A DNA stretch of 64,000 nt. Source: Actinomadura sp. NAK00032. Lineage in GTDB: Bacteria; Actinomycetota; Actinomycetes; Streptosporangiales; Streptosporangiaceae. Below are positions 47,835-56,690 of the stretch, one piece after another (the stretch's first letter is position 1; each line of letters begins with the position of its first letter). Location of the stretch: positions 9,114,001-9,178,000 of the forward strand of contig NZ_CP054932.1 of the NCBI RefSeq assembly GCF_013364275.1, in the 5' to 3' direction. The translations under genes were made by a program, and so were the position numbers. The notes beneath the pieces were generated by a model. The model saw nothing but the letters and a program-made list of their open reading frames with translations. It was not told the DNA's origin and searched no databases.

Positions 47835-48595
47835 ACCCTCCGATGAACCGCACCTTCGAAGAGCTCTTGGACGAAGCCGAATCGGCACCCGTCGAAGGCT
47901 GGGACTTCTCCTGGTTCGAGGGCCGCGCCACCGAGCAGCGCCCCTCCTGGGGCTACCAGCGCCTCATGAGCGAGCGCCTGGCCCGCGCCGCCGCCGCGCT
48001 CGACATCGAGACCGGCGGCGGGGAGGTGCTGGCGGGTGCCGACTCGTTCCCGCCGACCATGGCCGCCACCGAGTCCTGGCCGCCGAACCTCGCCAAGGCC
48101 ACCCGCCTCCTGCATCCCCGGGGCGCGGTCGTGGTCGCCGACACCGGAGCCCTGCCGTTCGCGGACGAGGCGTTCGACCTCGTCGTGAGCCGCCACCCCG
48201 CCGCGGTCCGGTGGCCGGAGATCGCCCGCGTCCTCGCCCCCGGCGGGACGTACTTCGCGCAGCACGTGGGCCCCGCGAGCGTCTTCGAGCTCACGGAGTA
48301 CTTCCTCGGCCCGCAGCCGGAGGCGCGCCGCGCGCGCCATCCCGACGTCGAGAGCGCCGACGCCCGCGCCGCCGGGCTCGACATCGCCGACCTGCGGCAC
48401 GAGCGCCTCCGGATGGAGTTCTCCGACATCGGCGCGGTCGTCCACTTCCTGCGCAAGGTCGTCTGGATCGTCCCCGGCTTCAGCGTCGCCGGGCACCGCG
48501 ACCGCCTCCGCGCCCTGGACGACCGGATCCGCCGCGACGGGCCCTTCGTCGCCCACTCGTCCCGCGTCCTCATCGAGGCGCGCAAACCCGGCTGA
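47831..48595 (+). CDS. Class I SAM-dependent methyltransferase
   Basis: A 254-residue protein with the N-terminus of a recurrent actinomycete family (FEELLDEAESAPVEGWDFSW then FEGRATEQRPSWGYQRL). In the Rossmann core the motif-I region reads ETGGGEVLAG, a later strand-acidic turn is VVVADTGALPFADEAFDLVV, and IARVLAPGGTYFAQHVG is motif IV/V. The C-terminal half is RLRMEFSDIGAVVHFLRKVV. It overlaps the acetyltransferase by 4 nt, so the two modify substrates under the same control. Substrate unknown. Confidence 0.88.
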   Translation: MNPPMNRTFEELLDEAESAPVEGWDFSWFEGRATEQRPSWGYQRLMSERLARAAAALDIETGGGEVLAGADSFPPTMAATESWPPNLAKATRLLHPRGAVVVADTGALPFADEAFDLVVSRHPAAVRWPEIARVLAPGGTYFAQHVGPASVFELTEYFLGPQPEARRARHPDVESADARAAGLDIADLRHERLRMEFSDIGAVVHFLRKVVWIVPGFSVAGHRDRLRALDDRIRRDGPFVAHSSRVLIEARKPG

Positions 48596-48669
48596 CCCGG
48601 CCGGCGGGACTGTCGGAGGGCCGTGCGATTCTCTGATCCCGCTGGTCACGCCGAGCATGGGGGCCGCTC

Positions 48670-49212
48670 ATGATGCACTTCCAGGACGCCGCCGAATGGG
48701 ACGCGTGGCTGGCCGCGCACCACGACACCGAGGACGGCGTCTGGTTGAAGATCGCGAAGAAGAACGCGCCCGTCGACTCGCTGAGGATCGGTGACGCGCT
48801 GGACGTCGCGCTCTGCCATGGCTGGATCGACAGCCAGCGCAAGGGCCTCGACGAGCATTTCTTCCTGCAGCGCTACTCGCGGCGCCGCGCGGGCAGCCCG
48901 TGGTCGCGGGCCAACGCGGAGCGGGCGGAGGCCCTGATCGCGGACGGCCGGATGCGCCCGGCGGGCCTGGCGGAGATCGACGCCGCCCGCGCGGACGGCC
49001 GCTGGACGGCGGCCTACGCCGGCCAGCGCGACGCCGCCGTCCCGCCCGACCTGGCCGCCGCGCTCGCCGAAAACCCCGAGGCCGCCGCCCGCTTCGAGAA
49101 GCTCGGCAAGACCGACCGCTACCTGCTCATGCTCCCGCTCCTGAAGGCCCGCACCCCGGCCGGGCGCACGGCCCGCCTGAACAAGGCGATCGAGTCCCTG
49201 CTGGAGGGCTGA
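48670..49212 (+). CDS. YdeI/OmpD-associated family protein
   Basis: A 180-residue protein with the family's landmarks: WDAWLAAHHDTEDGVWLKIA, ALCHGWIDSQRKGLDEHFFL, RYSRRRAGSPWSRANAERAE and the C-terminal KTDRYLLMLPLLKARTPAGR. Proteins of this family are linked to stress or antimicrobial-peptide tolerance in some bacteria; the mechanism is unknown. GGGGGCCGCTC precedes ATG 48670. Monocistronic. Confidence 0.9.
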   Translation: MMHFQDAAEWDAWLAAHHDTEDGVWLKIAKKNAPVDSLRIGDALDVALCHGWIDSQRKGLDEHFFLQRYSRRRAGSPWSRANAERAEALIADGRMRPAGLAEIDAARADGRWTAAYAGQRDAAVPPDLAAALAENPEAAARFEKLGKTDRYLLMLPLLKARTPAGRTARLNKAIESLLEG

Positions 49213-49253
49213 CCGCGCGGCCGTTCCTCCCTACTGGCCCGCTGCCGGAAGGG

Positions 49254-50306
49254 TCAGGCGGACAGGCGGTACGTCGTGCCGCTGCTGCTCTGCACCCAGG
49301 CGTCGGGCAGCGCGGCGGCCAGGGCGTGCTGAGCGCGCCAGCCGGTGCAGTGCCCCGGGACGACGAGGGTCGGCGCGAGGTCGGTCAGCGCGGCGACGGT
49401 CGGCGGGATGACCGGTTCGAAGGCCGGGCCGCCGAGATGCAGGCCGCCGACGAGCGCGTGCAGCCGGTCCACGCCGGTCAGCCGCCGCGCGTGCCGGACG
49501 ATGTTGACCGCGCCCGCGTGCCCGCAGCCCGTCAGCACGACCAGGCCCCGGTCGCGGACGTGCACGACGAGCGCCTGGTCGTCGGTCACCAGCGGGTCGT
49601 GCACCCAGCCGGACCCGGTCCACGCCTGGTGCGGCGGGGGCATGCCGCGCTCGAACTCGGTGGTGCGGTCGACCTCGCCGGTGATCAGCACGCTGCCGTC
49701 CAGTAGGAGCGAGGGCTCGCGGCGCTCGATGACCTCGAAGCCCTCCCCGGCCAGGGCGCGGGGGCTCAGCGTCGGCAGCTCCTCCGGCTCGCGGCCGGGC
49801 ACCGCGAGGCGCCGCCGCGTCCAGGCGAGGGGGTGCACCACCATCGGCAGCGACCGGACGCCGCGCCTGCCCGCCAGCCCGGCGAGGCCGCCGGCGTGGT
49901 CGAAATGTCCGTGGCTGAGCACGACGGCCTGGATGCCGCCGAGGTCGAGGCCGAGCCGGTCGGCGTTGGTGACCATCGCGTCGGGCGACAGGCCGGTGTC
50001 GAACAGCAGGGTGGTGGAGCGATCGCCTCGGCGCACCGTGACCAGCGCGGAGAAGCCGTGCTCGGCGACCATCCCGGCGAAGGTCCGGCCTTCCTCGAAC
50101 TGCGGCGCCGTCACCGCGCCCGCGCCGGACCCCGCTCGCCGGGTGCGCTCACCGCCGGTCAGCAGGGCGTCGTAGACGTTGTCCACCAGGGTGACGATCT
50201 CGACCTCGTCGACCGGCTCCAGCGCGATCGGATCGACCGCCGCGCCCGTCGCCGGACGCGGCATGGACGCCAGCGCCTCGGCCTGACCGCCACCTGTCTC
50301 GCACAT
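49254..50306 (-). CDS. Metallo-beta-lactamase-fold hydrolase (DHPS/RFAP-synthase-like group)
   Basis: A 350-residue MBL-fold enzyme. Metal ligands are in SHGHFDHAGG (about 139-148), with further His in TGCGHAGAVN and VGGLHLGG and near the C-terminus VPGHCTGW. LFDTGLSPDAMVTNADRLGL precedes the metal site. The layout matches the MBL subgroup annotated as 7,8-dihydropterin-6-methyl dehydratase-like proteins, a label often given by similarity only. It starts 10 nt after the AraC-type regulator's stop on the same strand, so the regulator and hydrolase form an operon. Confidence 0.88.
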   Translation of the reverse strand: MCETGGGQAEALASMPRPATGAAVDPIALEPVDEVEIVTLVDNVYDALLTGGERTRRAGSGAGAVTAPQFEEGRTFAGMVAEHGFSALVTVRRGDRSTTLLFDTGLSPDAMVTNADRLGLDLGGIQAVVLSHGHFDHAGGLAGLAGRRGVRSLPMVVHPLAWTRRRLAVPGREPEELPTLSPRALAGEGFEVIERREPSLLLDGSVLITGEVDRTTEFERGMPPPHQAWTGSGWVHDPLVTDDQALVVHVRDRGLVVLTGCGHAGAVNIVRHARRLTGVDRLHALVGGLHLGGPAFEPVIPPTVAALTDLAPTLVVPGHCTGWRAQHALAAALPDAWVQSSSGTTYRLSA

Positions 50307-50316
50307 GTTCGCAAGC

Positions 50317-51303
50317 CTAACCGCGGCGCTCCGCCGCGCTCTCCCCTGCGGCGAACCGCTGCCGGTACGCGGACGGGCTGAGGCCGGTGCGGCGGCGCAG
50401 CTGGGCGCGCAGGTTGGCGGCGGTGCCGAGGCCGCTCGCGCGTGCCACCGCGTCCAGCCGGGCCTCGCCGCGCTCGATGATCCGGCAGGCCAGCTCGACG
50501 CGCTCGGCGGTGAGCCAGCCGAGCGGGGTGGTCCCGAGTTCGGCCTGGAAGCGGCGGTGCAGCGTGGCCGGGCTGACGGCGGCGCGGGCCGCGAGGGCGG
50601 GCACGGTCAGCGGCTCGTCCAGGCGCTCCCGCGCCCAGTCGAGCAGGGCCGCGAGCGAGGCGTCCGGGATCTGCGGCATCGGGCGCTCGATGAACTGCCG
50701 CTGGCCGCCGTCGCGGTGCACGGCGAACACCAGCCGGCGGCCGACCGCGTTCGCGATCTCCGCGCCGTGGTCGCGGCGGACGAGATGCAGGCCGAGGTCG
50801 AGCGCGGCGGCGCTTCCGGCGGAGGTCAGGACGTCGCCGTCGTCGACGAACAGCACGTCCGGTTCCAGGTGGACGCGGGGGAAGCGCGCCCGGAACGTCT
50901 CGGCCCAACGCCAGTGCATGGTCGCGCGGCGGCCGTCGAGGACGCCCGCCGCCGCCAGCGTGAACGCGCCGGTGCAGAGGCCGACCAGCCGGGCGCCGCG
51001 CGCGGCGGCGGCCCGGACGGCGGCCAGGACCTCGGGTGCGGGGTCCTCGTCCGGGTCCGGGCGGTTCGGCACGATCACCGTGTCCGCACGTTCGACGGCG
51101 GACAGGTCGGCGATGCCGGACATGGTGAACAGCCCCGCGTGCATGACGGCCTCGCCGCCCGCGGCGCAGAGCGCGAAGTCGTACCAGGGGCGGTCCAGCT
51201 CAGGGCGGCGCAGGCCGAACAGCTCGGTGGCCACGCCCATCTCGAACGGGTTGGAGCCGGTGTCGACGATCATCACCACGCGGTGCGAGAATCCTTGCGC
51301 CAT
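50317..51303 (-). CDS. GlxA-type AraC regulator with DJ-1/PfpI domain
   Basis: A 328-residue regulator. The N-terminal DJ-1/PfpI-like domain (about 8-190) has the nucleophile-elbow Cys in RLVGLCTGAF. The C-terminal AraC double HTH (about 215-320) has LTVPALAARAAVSPATLHRR, FQAELGTTPLGWLTAERVEL and the second helix pair RLDAVARASGLGTAANLRAQ. It is first gene of an operon with the MBL hydrolase and diverges from a cupin gene 52 bp away, which is a likely target. The ligand is unknown. Confidence 0.92.
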   Translation of the reverse strand: MAQGFSHRVVMIVDTGSNPFEMGVATELFGLRRPELDRPWYDFALCAAGGEAVMHAGLFTMSGIADLSAVERADTVIVPNRPDPDEDPAPEVLAAVRAAAARGARLVGLCTGAFTLAAAGVLDGRRATMHWRWAETFRARFPRVHLEPDVLFVDDGDVLTSAGSAAALDLGLHLVRRDHGAEIANAVGRRLVFAVHRDGGQRQFIERPMPQIPDASLAALLDWARERLDEPLTVPALAARAAVSPATLHRRFQAELGTTPLGWLTAERVELACRIIERGEARLDAVARASGLGTAANLRAQLRRRTGLSPSAYRQRFAAGESAAERRG

Positions 51304-51355
51304 AGGCGATTTCTAGCACTCACGGCGGTGTGCCGCGTCCCAGCAGGGTGGTGAG

Positions 51356-51760
51356 GTGAACAGCGAACCCATCGAACTCGCGGCGGCGCTGGCCTCCTTC
51401 ACCGAGCTGTGGAGCCCGCGCATCGTCGCCAGTGTGAACGACTATGACGTCCGCGTCGCCAAGGTCGAGGGCGACCACGTCTGGCACGCCCATGACGACA
51501 CCGACGAGTTCTTCCTCGTCCTTGACGGCGAACTCACCATCGCCCTGCGCGACGCACCTGACGGCGGCGAACGGACAGTCGCTCTCCCCAAGGGAGCGGT
51601 GTTCGTCGTCCCGCGCGGCGTGGAGCACAAGCCGTCCGCGCCCGGCGGCGCCTCGATCCTGTTGTTCGAGCCGACCGGCACCCTGAGCGTGGGCGACCGC
51701 CACGAGTCCGTGCCCGAGTCGGTGGACGCCACCACGGGCCACCCGCTGAAGCGCGCGTGA
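51356..51760 (+). CDS. Single-domain cupin protein
   Basis: A 134-residue protein with both cupin motifs: HVWHAHDDTDEFFLVLDGEL (motif 1; two His and Glu ligands) and LPKGAVFVVPRGVEHKPSAP (motif 2; the last His ligand). It probably binds a divalent metal and is an enzyme or sensor of small molecules. GTG 51356 follows AGGTGA-rich sequence; the short gap to the divergent AraC regulator suggests regulation by it. Confidence 0.88.
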   Translation: MNSEPIELAAALASFTELWSPRIVASVNDYDVRVAKVEGDHVWHAHDDTDEFFLVLDGELTIALRDAPDGGERTVALPKGAVFVVPRGVEHKPSAPGGASILLFEPTGTLSVGDRHESVPESVDATTGHPLKRA

Positions 51761-51770
51761 GGCCGCGGCC

Positions 51771-52544
51771 CTAGAGCGTCACCGTGGCCGCGAGGCCGTA
51801 GTGGTCGGAGAGGTGGGCGGTGGTGCCGTCGGGGAGGCGGACCACGTCGGTGAACACCAGACGGGCCTCCGCCTCCAGGCCCGGCCTGTGGAGGAACTGG
51901 TCGATCGCCCCGATGTCGGCGCACTCGGGGCGGTAGGTGGGCTCGGTGCGTCCGGCGAGGGCGTCCCGGAGGCCGGCGGCGGACGCGAACTCCGTGAGAT
52001 AGCGCGAGTCGCGGGGCACGTTGAAGTCGCCCATGGCGATCAGCGGTTCCGCCGGGTCGATCCTTTTGATGGCGGCGGCGAGCCGCGCCAGTTCGGACTG
52101 CTCCACCTTCGTATAGGCATTGGACGGCGACCAGTCCATGTCCATGTTCGCGGAAAGGTGCGTGTTCACCGCCGTCAGCCAGCCGCCCGCCAGCCGTATG
52201 CGGGTGAACAGCGCGCCTTTGTTGAGCAGCCATTCCGGACGGGCCGGGCCGGCGAGCGCGAAAGGATGGAAGTGGCTCTTCACTATCGGCCACCGGGAGA
52301 GCGTGACCAGGCCACCGCGGACGAGCGGGAATCCGCCGGCCCGCGCCATGTACGGGAAGGACGGCGTCTCGCTGCAAAACCGCGCCAGGACCGGCGGCGA
52401 TATCACTTCCTGCAGGCAGACGATGTCGTAGTCCGATTCGTCGACGAGCCGGGCCAGCGCGTCCATGCGGGCCCGGACACGGCCCCGGAACAGCGTGTTG
52501 AAGGTGAGGACGCGGATGCGCCGCGCGTCGTCCGGCATCGCCAT
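51771..52544 (-). CDS. Endonuclease/exonuclease/phosphatase-family hydrolase (sphingomyelinase-like)
   Basis: A 257-residue EEP-fold protein. RVLTFNTLF gives the first Asn, IVCLQEV the metal-binding Glu, TAVNTHLSANMD the His motif, AMGDFN the Asp/Asn pair, IDQFLHR and the terminal HLSDHYGLAATV the catalytic His. All the usual active-site residues are present. No signal peptide is apparent. EEP members cleave phosphodiesters in nucleic acids or phospholipids; the short form resembles bacterial sphingomyelinase/IP-phosphatase-like proteins. It converges on the cupin gene with 10 nt between stops. Confidence 0.9.
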   Translation of the reverse strand: MAMPDDARRIRVLTFNTLFRGRVRARMDALARLVDESDYDIVCLQEVISPPVLARFCSETPSFPYMARAGGFPLVRGGLVTLSRWPIVKSHFHPFALAGPARPEWLLNKGALFTRIRLAGGWLTAVNTHLSANMDMDWSPSNAYTKVEQSELARLAAAIKRIDPAEPLIAMGDFNVPRDSRYLTEFASAAGLRDALAGRTEPTYRPECADIGAIDQFLHRPGLEAEARLVFTDVVRLPDGTTAHLSDHYGLAATVTL

Positions 52545-52799
52545 ACCGCCACCCTACGCCGTGCCCGCGCCGCCGGGTCGCCGAGCCCGCCCGCGCCCCG
52601 CCCCTGCCCCGCCCGCGCTCAGGCGCGCTCCGGCGGCGGGCCGATTTAATCAGGGAAATGCGTATTTTGCGTAATTTGTCGCTAGCCAGATGCCGCAGTG
52701 GACTATCCCGTTCGCGTTGAAGCCCGCCGGGCGCTGGTCCATGATGGAGGGTGCCGCACGTTTGCCCACCCGAACCCGCGACATCGAAAGCGCCTCTTG
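52545..52799. other. Gene-free, locally AT-rich upstream region
   Basis: Around 52645-52685 the sequence becomes AT-rich with a direct repeat TGCGTA-TTT-TGCGTA and promoter-like character. I see no gene in this piece. Confidence 0.4.
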
Positions 52800-53078
52800 A
52801 TGCACCCCAATCCCCTCCATGGCGAACAATCCTGCTCGATGCCGCACTGTGGTCGCCTGTCGTGTTTCCACGTCCGGCTGGAGGCGGCCGCCCGGACGGA
52901 GGCCGGACGCGATTCCTGCGGCGCCCATCTCGCCGAAGTCGTGCAGGAATTGGCGCTGCGCGCCCGCGAGCGGCGCAAACAGCCGGCCCGTGTCGTCGTG
53001 TACGCCACGGGCGACCGCCGGCGGACGAATGAGCCCGGTCCTTTCGACCGGCTCGCGCTCGGCACGATCCCGGTGTGA
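52800..53078 (+). CDS. Possible small Cys/His-containing protein upstream of the luciferase-like monooxygenase
   Basis: From ATG 52800 a 92-residue frame reads SCSMPHCGRLSCFHVRLEAA, a Cys/His cluster that could bind metal, then CGAHLAEVVQELALRARERR and a basic tail. No good ribosome-binding site is visible, but codon use in the middle third and the amphipathic helix look plausible. It ends 91 nt before the monooxygenase gene. It may be a real small protein or a regulatory leader peptide. Confidence 0.4.
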   Translation: MHPNPLHGEQSCSMPHCGRLSCFHVRLEAAARTEAGRDSCGAHLAEVVQELALRARERRKQPARVVVYATGDRRRTNEPGPFDRLALGTIPV

Positions 53079-53169
53079 ACCCCGGCCGCCGCCGGCCATT
53101 GCCCGGAGCCGCCCGGCTTCCGATACTGGGCGGGCAATGCCGAACGGCGCCGGACGGAAAGAGGTCGGC

Positions 53170-54276
53170 ATGGGTTTCCAGCTTGGCTTGTTCTCCCCCA
53201 ACACCGAATCGGGACTGGCGATCACGAAGGCTCCGGAAAGGTGGCACGCGACCTGGGAGAACAATCTGCGGCTCGCCCGGATCGCGGACGAGAGCGGCAT
53301 CGACTTCCTGCTCCCCGTCGCCCGCTGGACCGACTGGGGCCCGGGCACCGACTTCCACCGGAGCGCGCTCGATCCGCTCGTATGGGCGTCCGGGCTCCTC
53401 GCCAGCACCACGCGGCTCCGGGTGTTCAGCACCGTCCACACCGCGTTCCACCATCCCGTGGTCGCCGCCAAGCAGCTCGCGACCGCCGACCACCTCAGCC
53501 AGGGCCGGATCGGGCTGAACATCGTCGCGGGCTGGCACGCCCCCGAGTACGAGATGTTCGGCCTCACGCTGCCCGACGACCACGACACCCGGTACGCGCT
53601 GGCCCAGGAGTGGTGGGACGTCGTCAAGCGCATCTGGTCGACCGACGAGCCGTTCGACCACGACGGGCGGTTCTTCCAGCTCCAGCACGTCGTCGGGCGC
53701 CCCAAGCCGTTCAACGGGCACAGCCTGCCGGTCATCAACGCGGGGTCGTCCAGGCAGGGGCGCTCGTTCGCCGCGCGCAACGCCGACCGGGCGTTCACCG
53801 TCGTCGCCGGGCCCGAGGACGGCGCGGAGATCGTGAAGGCCATCCGCGCGGAGGCCGCGTCCCACGGCCGGACGGTCGGCCTCTTCACGCTCGGGCACGT
53901 CGTGTGCCGGCCGTCCAGGACCGAGGCGGAGGACTTCCTGCGCTACTACGCCGACGAGCAGGCCGACTGGCCCGCCGTGGACGAGGTGATGCGGCTGCAG
54001 GGCCTGCACGCGCAGTCGTTCACGCCGGAGATGCTCCAGATCTACCGGGACAGGTTCGCCGCCGGCCACGGCAGCTGCCCCATCGTCGGCGACCCCGACG
54101 ACGTGGCGGACGGCCTCGCGGAGTTCGCGCGTGCGGGCTTTGACGGTATCGCTCTGTCGTTCCTCAATTACGCTGATGAACTGGGCTACTTCGCCGCCGA
54201 GGTCATGCCTCGGCTGCGGGCCCGTGGTGTCCTGTCCATCGACCGTCCGGAAGCGGCTCCCACCACACGACCATGA
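53170..54276 (+). CDS. LLM-class (SsuD/luciferase-like) flavin-dependent monooxygenase
   Basis: A 368-residue TIM-barrel FMNH2-dependent enzyme. It starts MGFQLGLFSPNTESGLAITK and carries the family's ARIADESGIDFLLPVARWTD, VFSTVHTAFHHPVVAAKQLA, GRIGLNIVAGWHAPEYEMFG, DEPFDHDGRFFQL and NAGSSRQGRSFAARNADRAF segments. This set is close to SsuD/RutA/DszA-like monooxygenases that use a separate flavin reductase to open C-S, C-N or C-C bonds. Substrate unknown. GAAAGAGG lies upstream of ATG 53170. Its stop overlaps the first of four 17-bp repeats leading to the AraC gene. Confidence 0.92.
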   Translation: MGFQLGLFSPNTESGLAITKAPERWHATWENNLRLARIADESGIDFLLPVARWTDWGPGTDFHRSALDPLVWASGLLASTTRLRVFSTVHTAFHHPVVAAKQLATADHLSQGRIGLNIVAGWHAPEYEMFGLTLPDDHDTRYALAQEWWDVVKRIWSTDEPFDHDGRFFQLQHVVGRPKPFNGHSLPVINAGSSRQGRSFAARNADRAFTVVAGPEDGAEIVKAIRAEAASHGRTVGLFTLGHVVCRPSRTEAEDFLRYYADEQADWPAVDEVMRLQGLHAQSFTPEMLQIYRDRFAAGHGSCPIVGDPDDVADGLAEFARAGFDGIALSFLNYADELGYFAAEVMPRLRARGVLSIDRPEAAPTTRP

Positions 54277-54340
54277 CCCTCACCAGACCGTGACCCTCAC
54301 ACGCACATGACCCTCACACGCACATGACCCTTACCGATAC
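54273..54340 (+). repeat. Four 17-bp tandem repeats forming stop-start coupled mini-frames
   Basis: Units begin at 54273, 54290, 54307 and 54324 (ATGACCCTCACACGCAC consensus; one unit begins with GTG). Each start codon overlaps the previous stop as ATGA or GTGA. The chain is: monooxygenase stop, then MTLTRP-stop, VTLTRT-stop, MTLTRT-stop, then the AraC start at 54324. Confidence 0.85.
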
Positions 54341-55319
54341 CTCGCCGCCGCTGTCCGCGTACCAGCGGGTCGTCAGCTCGGACATCGACGTCCTGCACGA
54401 CTCGGTCGAACCGTTCGCCGTGGGCCACGACCTCCAGGCCCGCGCATCGGACGACCCCCTGGACGGTGCCGTCAACGCCCTCGCCCTGGGCGCGGTCAAC
54501 CTGGTCTGGGTGCGGTACGGGGGCGGCGGGGTCGTCGTCGACACGCCACCGACGGAAGGGCACTTCGCCATGTGCGCGCCCATGGCACCCATGGGCGTCG
54601 AGTACCGGTCCACGCACAACAACGACATCGCCGGCGGAAGCCTGGTGCTGTCCCATGACGAGGCGATGCGGATGACGCCGCATCCGGCGCTGGGCTGCCT
54701 CGTCATCGCCACGAGCACCGGGCGGCTCGCCGACCACCTCGCCTGCCACCTCGGGCGCGACTACACCGCGCCGCTGCGCTTCCACCGGGTCGGCAGGCCC
54801 GCGATCGCGCCCGCGTCGATCGTGGAGCGCACCTGGCGGCACGTGTGCGACGTCCTCGACCACGCGACGGGCCGGGGCGGGCTGCACCCGCTGGCGGCGC
54901 GCACCCTGGAGGAGTCGCTGCTCACCGCCCTCCTGCTCGGCCTGCCGCACACGGCCACCGAGTGCCTCGCCGAGCCGCCCGCGCGGTCCCCGCACCATCT
55001 CGCCGGCACCATCCGCGAATGGGTGGAGCACCACCACCACCGCCCCATCGGCGTCACCGACATCGCGGCGGCGGTGGGCATCAGCGTCCGCCAACTCCAA
55101 GCCATCTGCCAAGACCAGTGGGGCCTCACCCCCACCCAGCTGTTGCGCGGGGTCAGGCTCGACCACGCGCGCGCGGCGCTCAGCGTGGCGCAGCGCGGCC
55201 CCGGCACCGTCACGGACGTCGCCAAAGCCGCCGGGTACTTCCACATGAGCCGGTTCGCCGCCCACTACAGGCAGCGCTTCGGCGAGACCCCGACGCGCAC
55301 CCTCAGGCGCATCGGCTGA
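54324..55319 (+). CDS. AraC-family transcriptional regulator
   Basis: A 331-residue regulator. The N-terminal cupin-like half (about 30-200) resembles the AraC_binding_2 type (VNLVWVRYGGGGVVVDTPPT). The C-terminal HTH pair (about 230-330) reads PIGVTDIAAAVGISVRQLQA, CQDQWGLTPTQLLRGVRLDH and TVTDVAKAAGYFHMSRFAAH then YRQRFGETPTRTLRR. ATG 54324 is the fourth start in the repeat chain, so its translation should depend on the upstream monooxygenase. It probably regulates the monooxygenase operon or responds to its substrate. Confidence 0.92.
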   Translation: MTLTDTSPPLSAYQRVVSSDIDVLHDSVEPFAVGHDLQARASDDPLDGAVNALALGAVNLVWVRYGGGGVVVDTPPTEGHFAMCAPMAPMGVEYRSTHNNDIAGGSLVLSHDEAMRMTPHPALGCLVIATSTGRLADHLACHLGRDYTAPLRFHRVGRPAIAPASIVERTWRHVCDVLDHATGRGGLHPLAARTLEESLLTALLLGLPHTATECLAEPPARSPHHLAGTIREWVEHHHHRPIGVTDIAAAVGISVRQLQAICQDQWGLTPTQLLRGVRLDHARAALSVAQRGPGTVTDVAKAAGYFHMSRFAAHYRQRFGETPTRTLRRIG

Positions 55320-55334
55320 GCACCCCTAGGGACC

Positions 55335-56438
55335 TCAGGGCGCCGGACGCGCCGAGAGCCCCGTGCAGCCGCGCAGCCCGTTCCACCGCTTGAGTTCCGT
55401 CCGCGCGGCGGCGCCCTTCATCGGGATGGGGATGCCGCCGCTGATGAGGGCCGGGCTCCACTTGTCCTTGGTGACCTTGCCGTCCTGCACCTTCAGGAAC
55501 AGCACACCGGACTTCGCCGTCTGGCCGTTGGCGGAGTAGAACACGAAGTTGCCCATGCCGTAGTGGACGTAGGCGTTGTCCATGTAGCCGCCGCCCAGCG
55601 GGATGTGCGCGTGGCCTCCCACGATGATGTCGGCACCGGCCTCGACGAGCTGCTGGGCGAGTTCCTTCTGGCGCGGCAGCGGGCACGGCTGGAGTTCGGC
55701 GCCCCAATGCAGGTGGACGATGACGACGTCCGACCCCTTGCGCGCCTCCTTCACCGCCTGGACCATCCGTGGGACGTTCTTGGCCGAGGCAAGACCGCCC
55801 TTGGCGTCAGTGGCCGTCCACGCCTGGATCAGGTTGTCGTCCAGCACCTGCGTGGCGCCGACGACGGCGAGCTTGTTGCCCTTCACCGTGACTCGGTACG
55901 GCTTGAAGGCGTCGTCCGCGTCCTTGCCGATGCCGACGACCGGGAAGCCCGTCCGCTTGGCGGCGGCCAGGGAGTCGCGCAGGCCGCCTTCCATGTAGTC
56001 CATGCCGTGGTTGTTGGCCATGGAGACGACGTCGACGCCGGCGGCCTTCAGCGCCTTGAACGCGGTCGCCGGGGCCCGGAAGGTGAACTGCTTGCCGGGC
56101 GCGGGCGTACCACCGGTCGTGATGGCCGTTTCGAGGTTGAGCATGGTGAAGTCGGCGGCGCGCAGCTGCTTGGCCACCGGGCCGAGCGCCGTGGACGGGT
56201 TGCCGAGCCGGGAACGGAGCTGCCCCTCGAAGTGGGTGTCGCCGCCGAACGCGATGATGATCGGCTCCTTCGCCGGCGCCGCGGGCTTGCTGGTCTTCCC
56301 GCCTCCGCCCGCACCGGACGTCGCGGCCGGCGGTGCCGCGCCCTCCGCCTCGGAGCCGCCCGAGCCGCCGCACGCCGCGCCGGTCATGGCCGTCCCGACC
56401 AGGACCGCGGCCACGGCCGCCTTCCCCCGCCTGCTCAT
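55335..56438 (-). CDS. CapA/YwtB-type metallophosphatase lipoprotein
   Basis: A 367-residue protein. ATG 56438 has GGAGG 6 nt upstream. A lipoprotein signal (SRRGKAAVAAVLVGTAMTG, AAC lipobox with Cys near 23) and a Gly/Ala linker precede the PGA_cap calcineurin-like domain: IAFGGDTHFEGQ, NLETAITTGG, VSMANNHGMDYMEGGLRDSL, VIVHLHWGAEL and IIVGGHAHIPLGG. CapA proteins help make poly-gamma-glutamate capsule in bacilli, but without capBC neighbours the substrate here is open. It faces the outside, anchored by lipid. Confidence 0.93.
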   Translation of the reverse strand: MSRRGKAAVAAVLVGTAMTGAACGGSGGSEAEGAAPPAATSGAGGGGKTSKPAAPAKEPIIIAFGGDTHFEGQLRSRLGNPSTALGPVAKQLRAADFTMLNLETAITTGGTPAPGKQFTFRAPATAFKALKAAGVDVVSMANNHGMDYMEGGLRDSLAAAKRTGFPVVGIGKDADDAFKPYRVTVKGNKLAVVGATQVLDDNLIQAWTATDAKGGLASAKNVPRMVQAVKEARKGSDVVIVHLHWGAELQPCPLPRQKELAQQLVEAGADIIVGGHAHIPLGGGYMDNAYVHYGMGNFVFYSANGQTAKSGVLFLKVQDGKVTKDKWSPALISGGIPIPMKGAAARTELKRWNGLRGCTGLSARPAP

Positions 56439-56636
56439 CGCTTCGCCTCCGTCCGGCCCCAGTGGACCTCCTGGGTCGGCCAAGCATGCCACGAGCGGGC
56501 GGCCAAGCCCACCAAAGGCAAACCGATCATTATCTTGAACAGGTCGTGTCCGTAACGTTAGATTGAGCCGACCGCGACGCGGTCCCGCAGCCCGCCTCCA
56601 GAGGGACGGCACGGCCTCGAGCCGCCTCTCACCCCT

Positions 56637-56672
56637 GAAGCGGCCGGGTGGCCTCCCCCGCCCGGCCGCTTC
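56637..56672 (-). terminator. Stem-loop terminator after the SPFH gene
   Basis: Perfect 12-bp arms GAAGCGGCCGGG / CCCGGCCGCTTC with a 12-nt loop, 18 nt beyond the stop at 56691. Confidence 0.8.
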
Positions 56673-56690
56673 CCTGCGTCCGCCCGGCGA

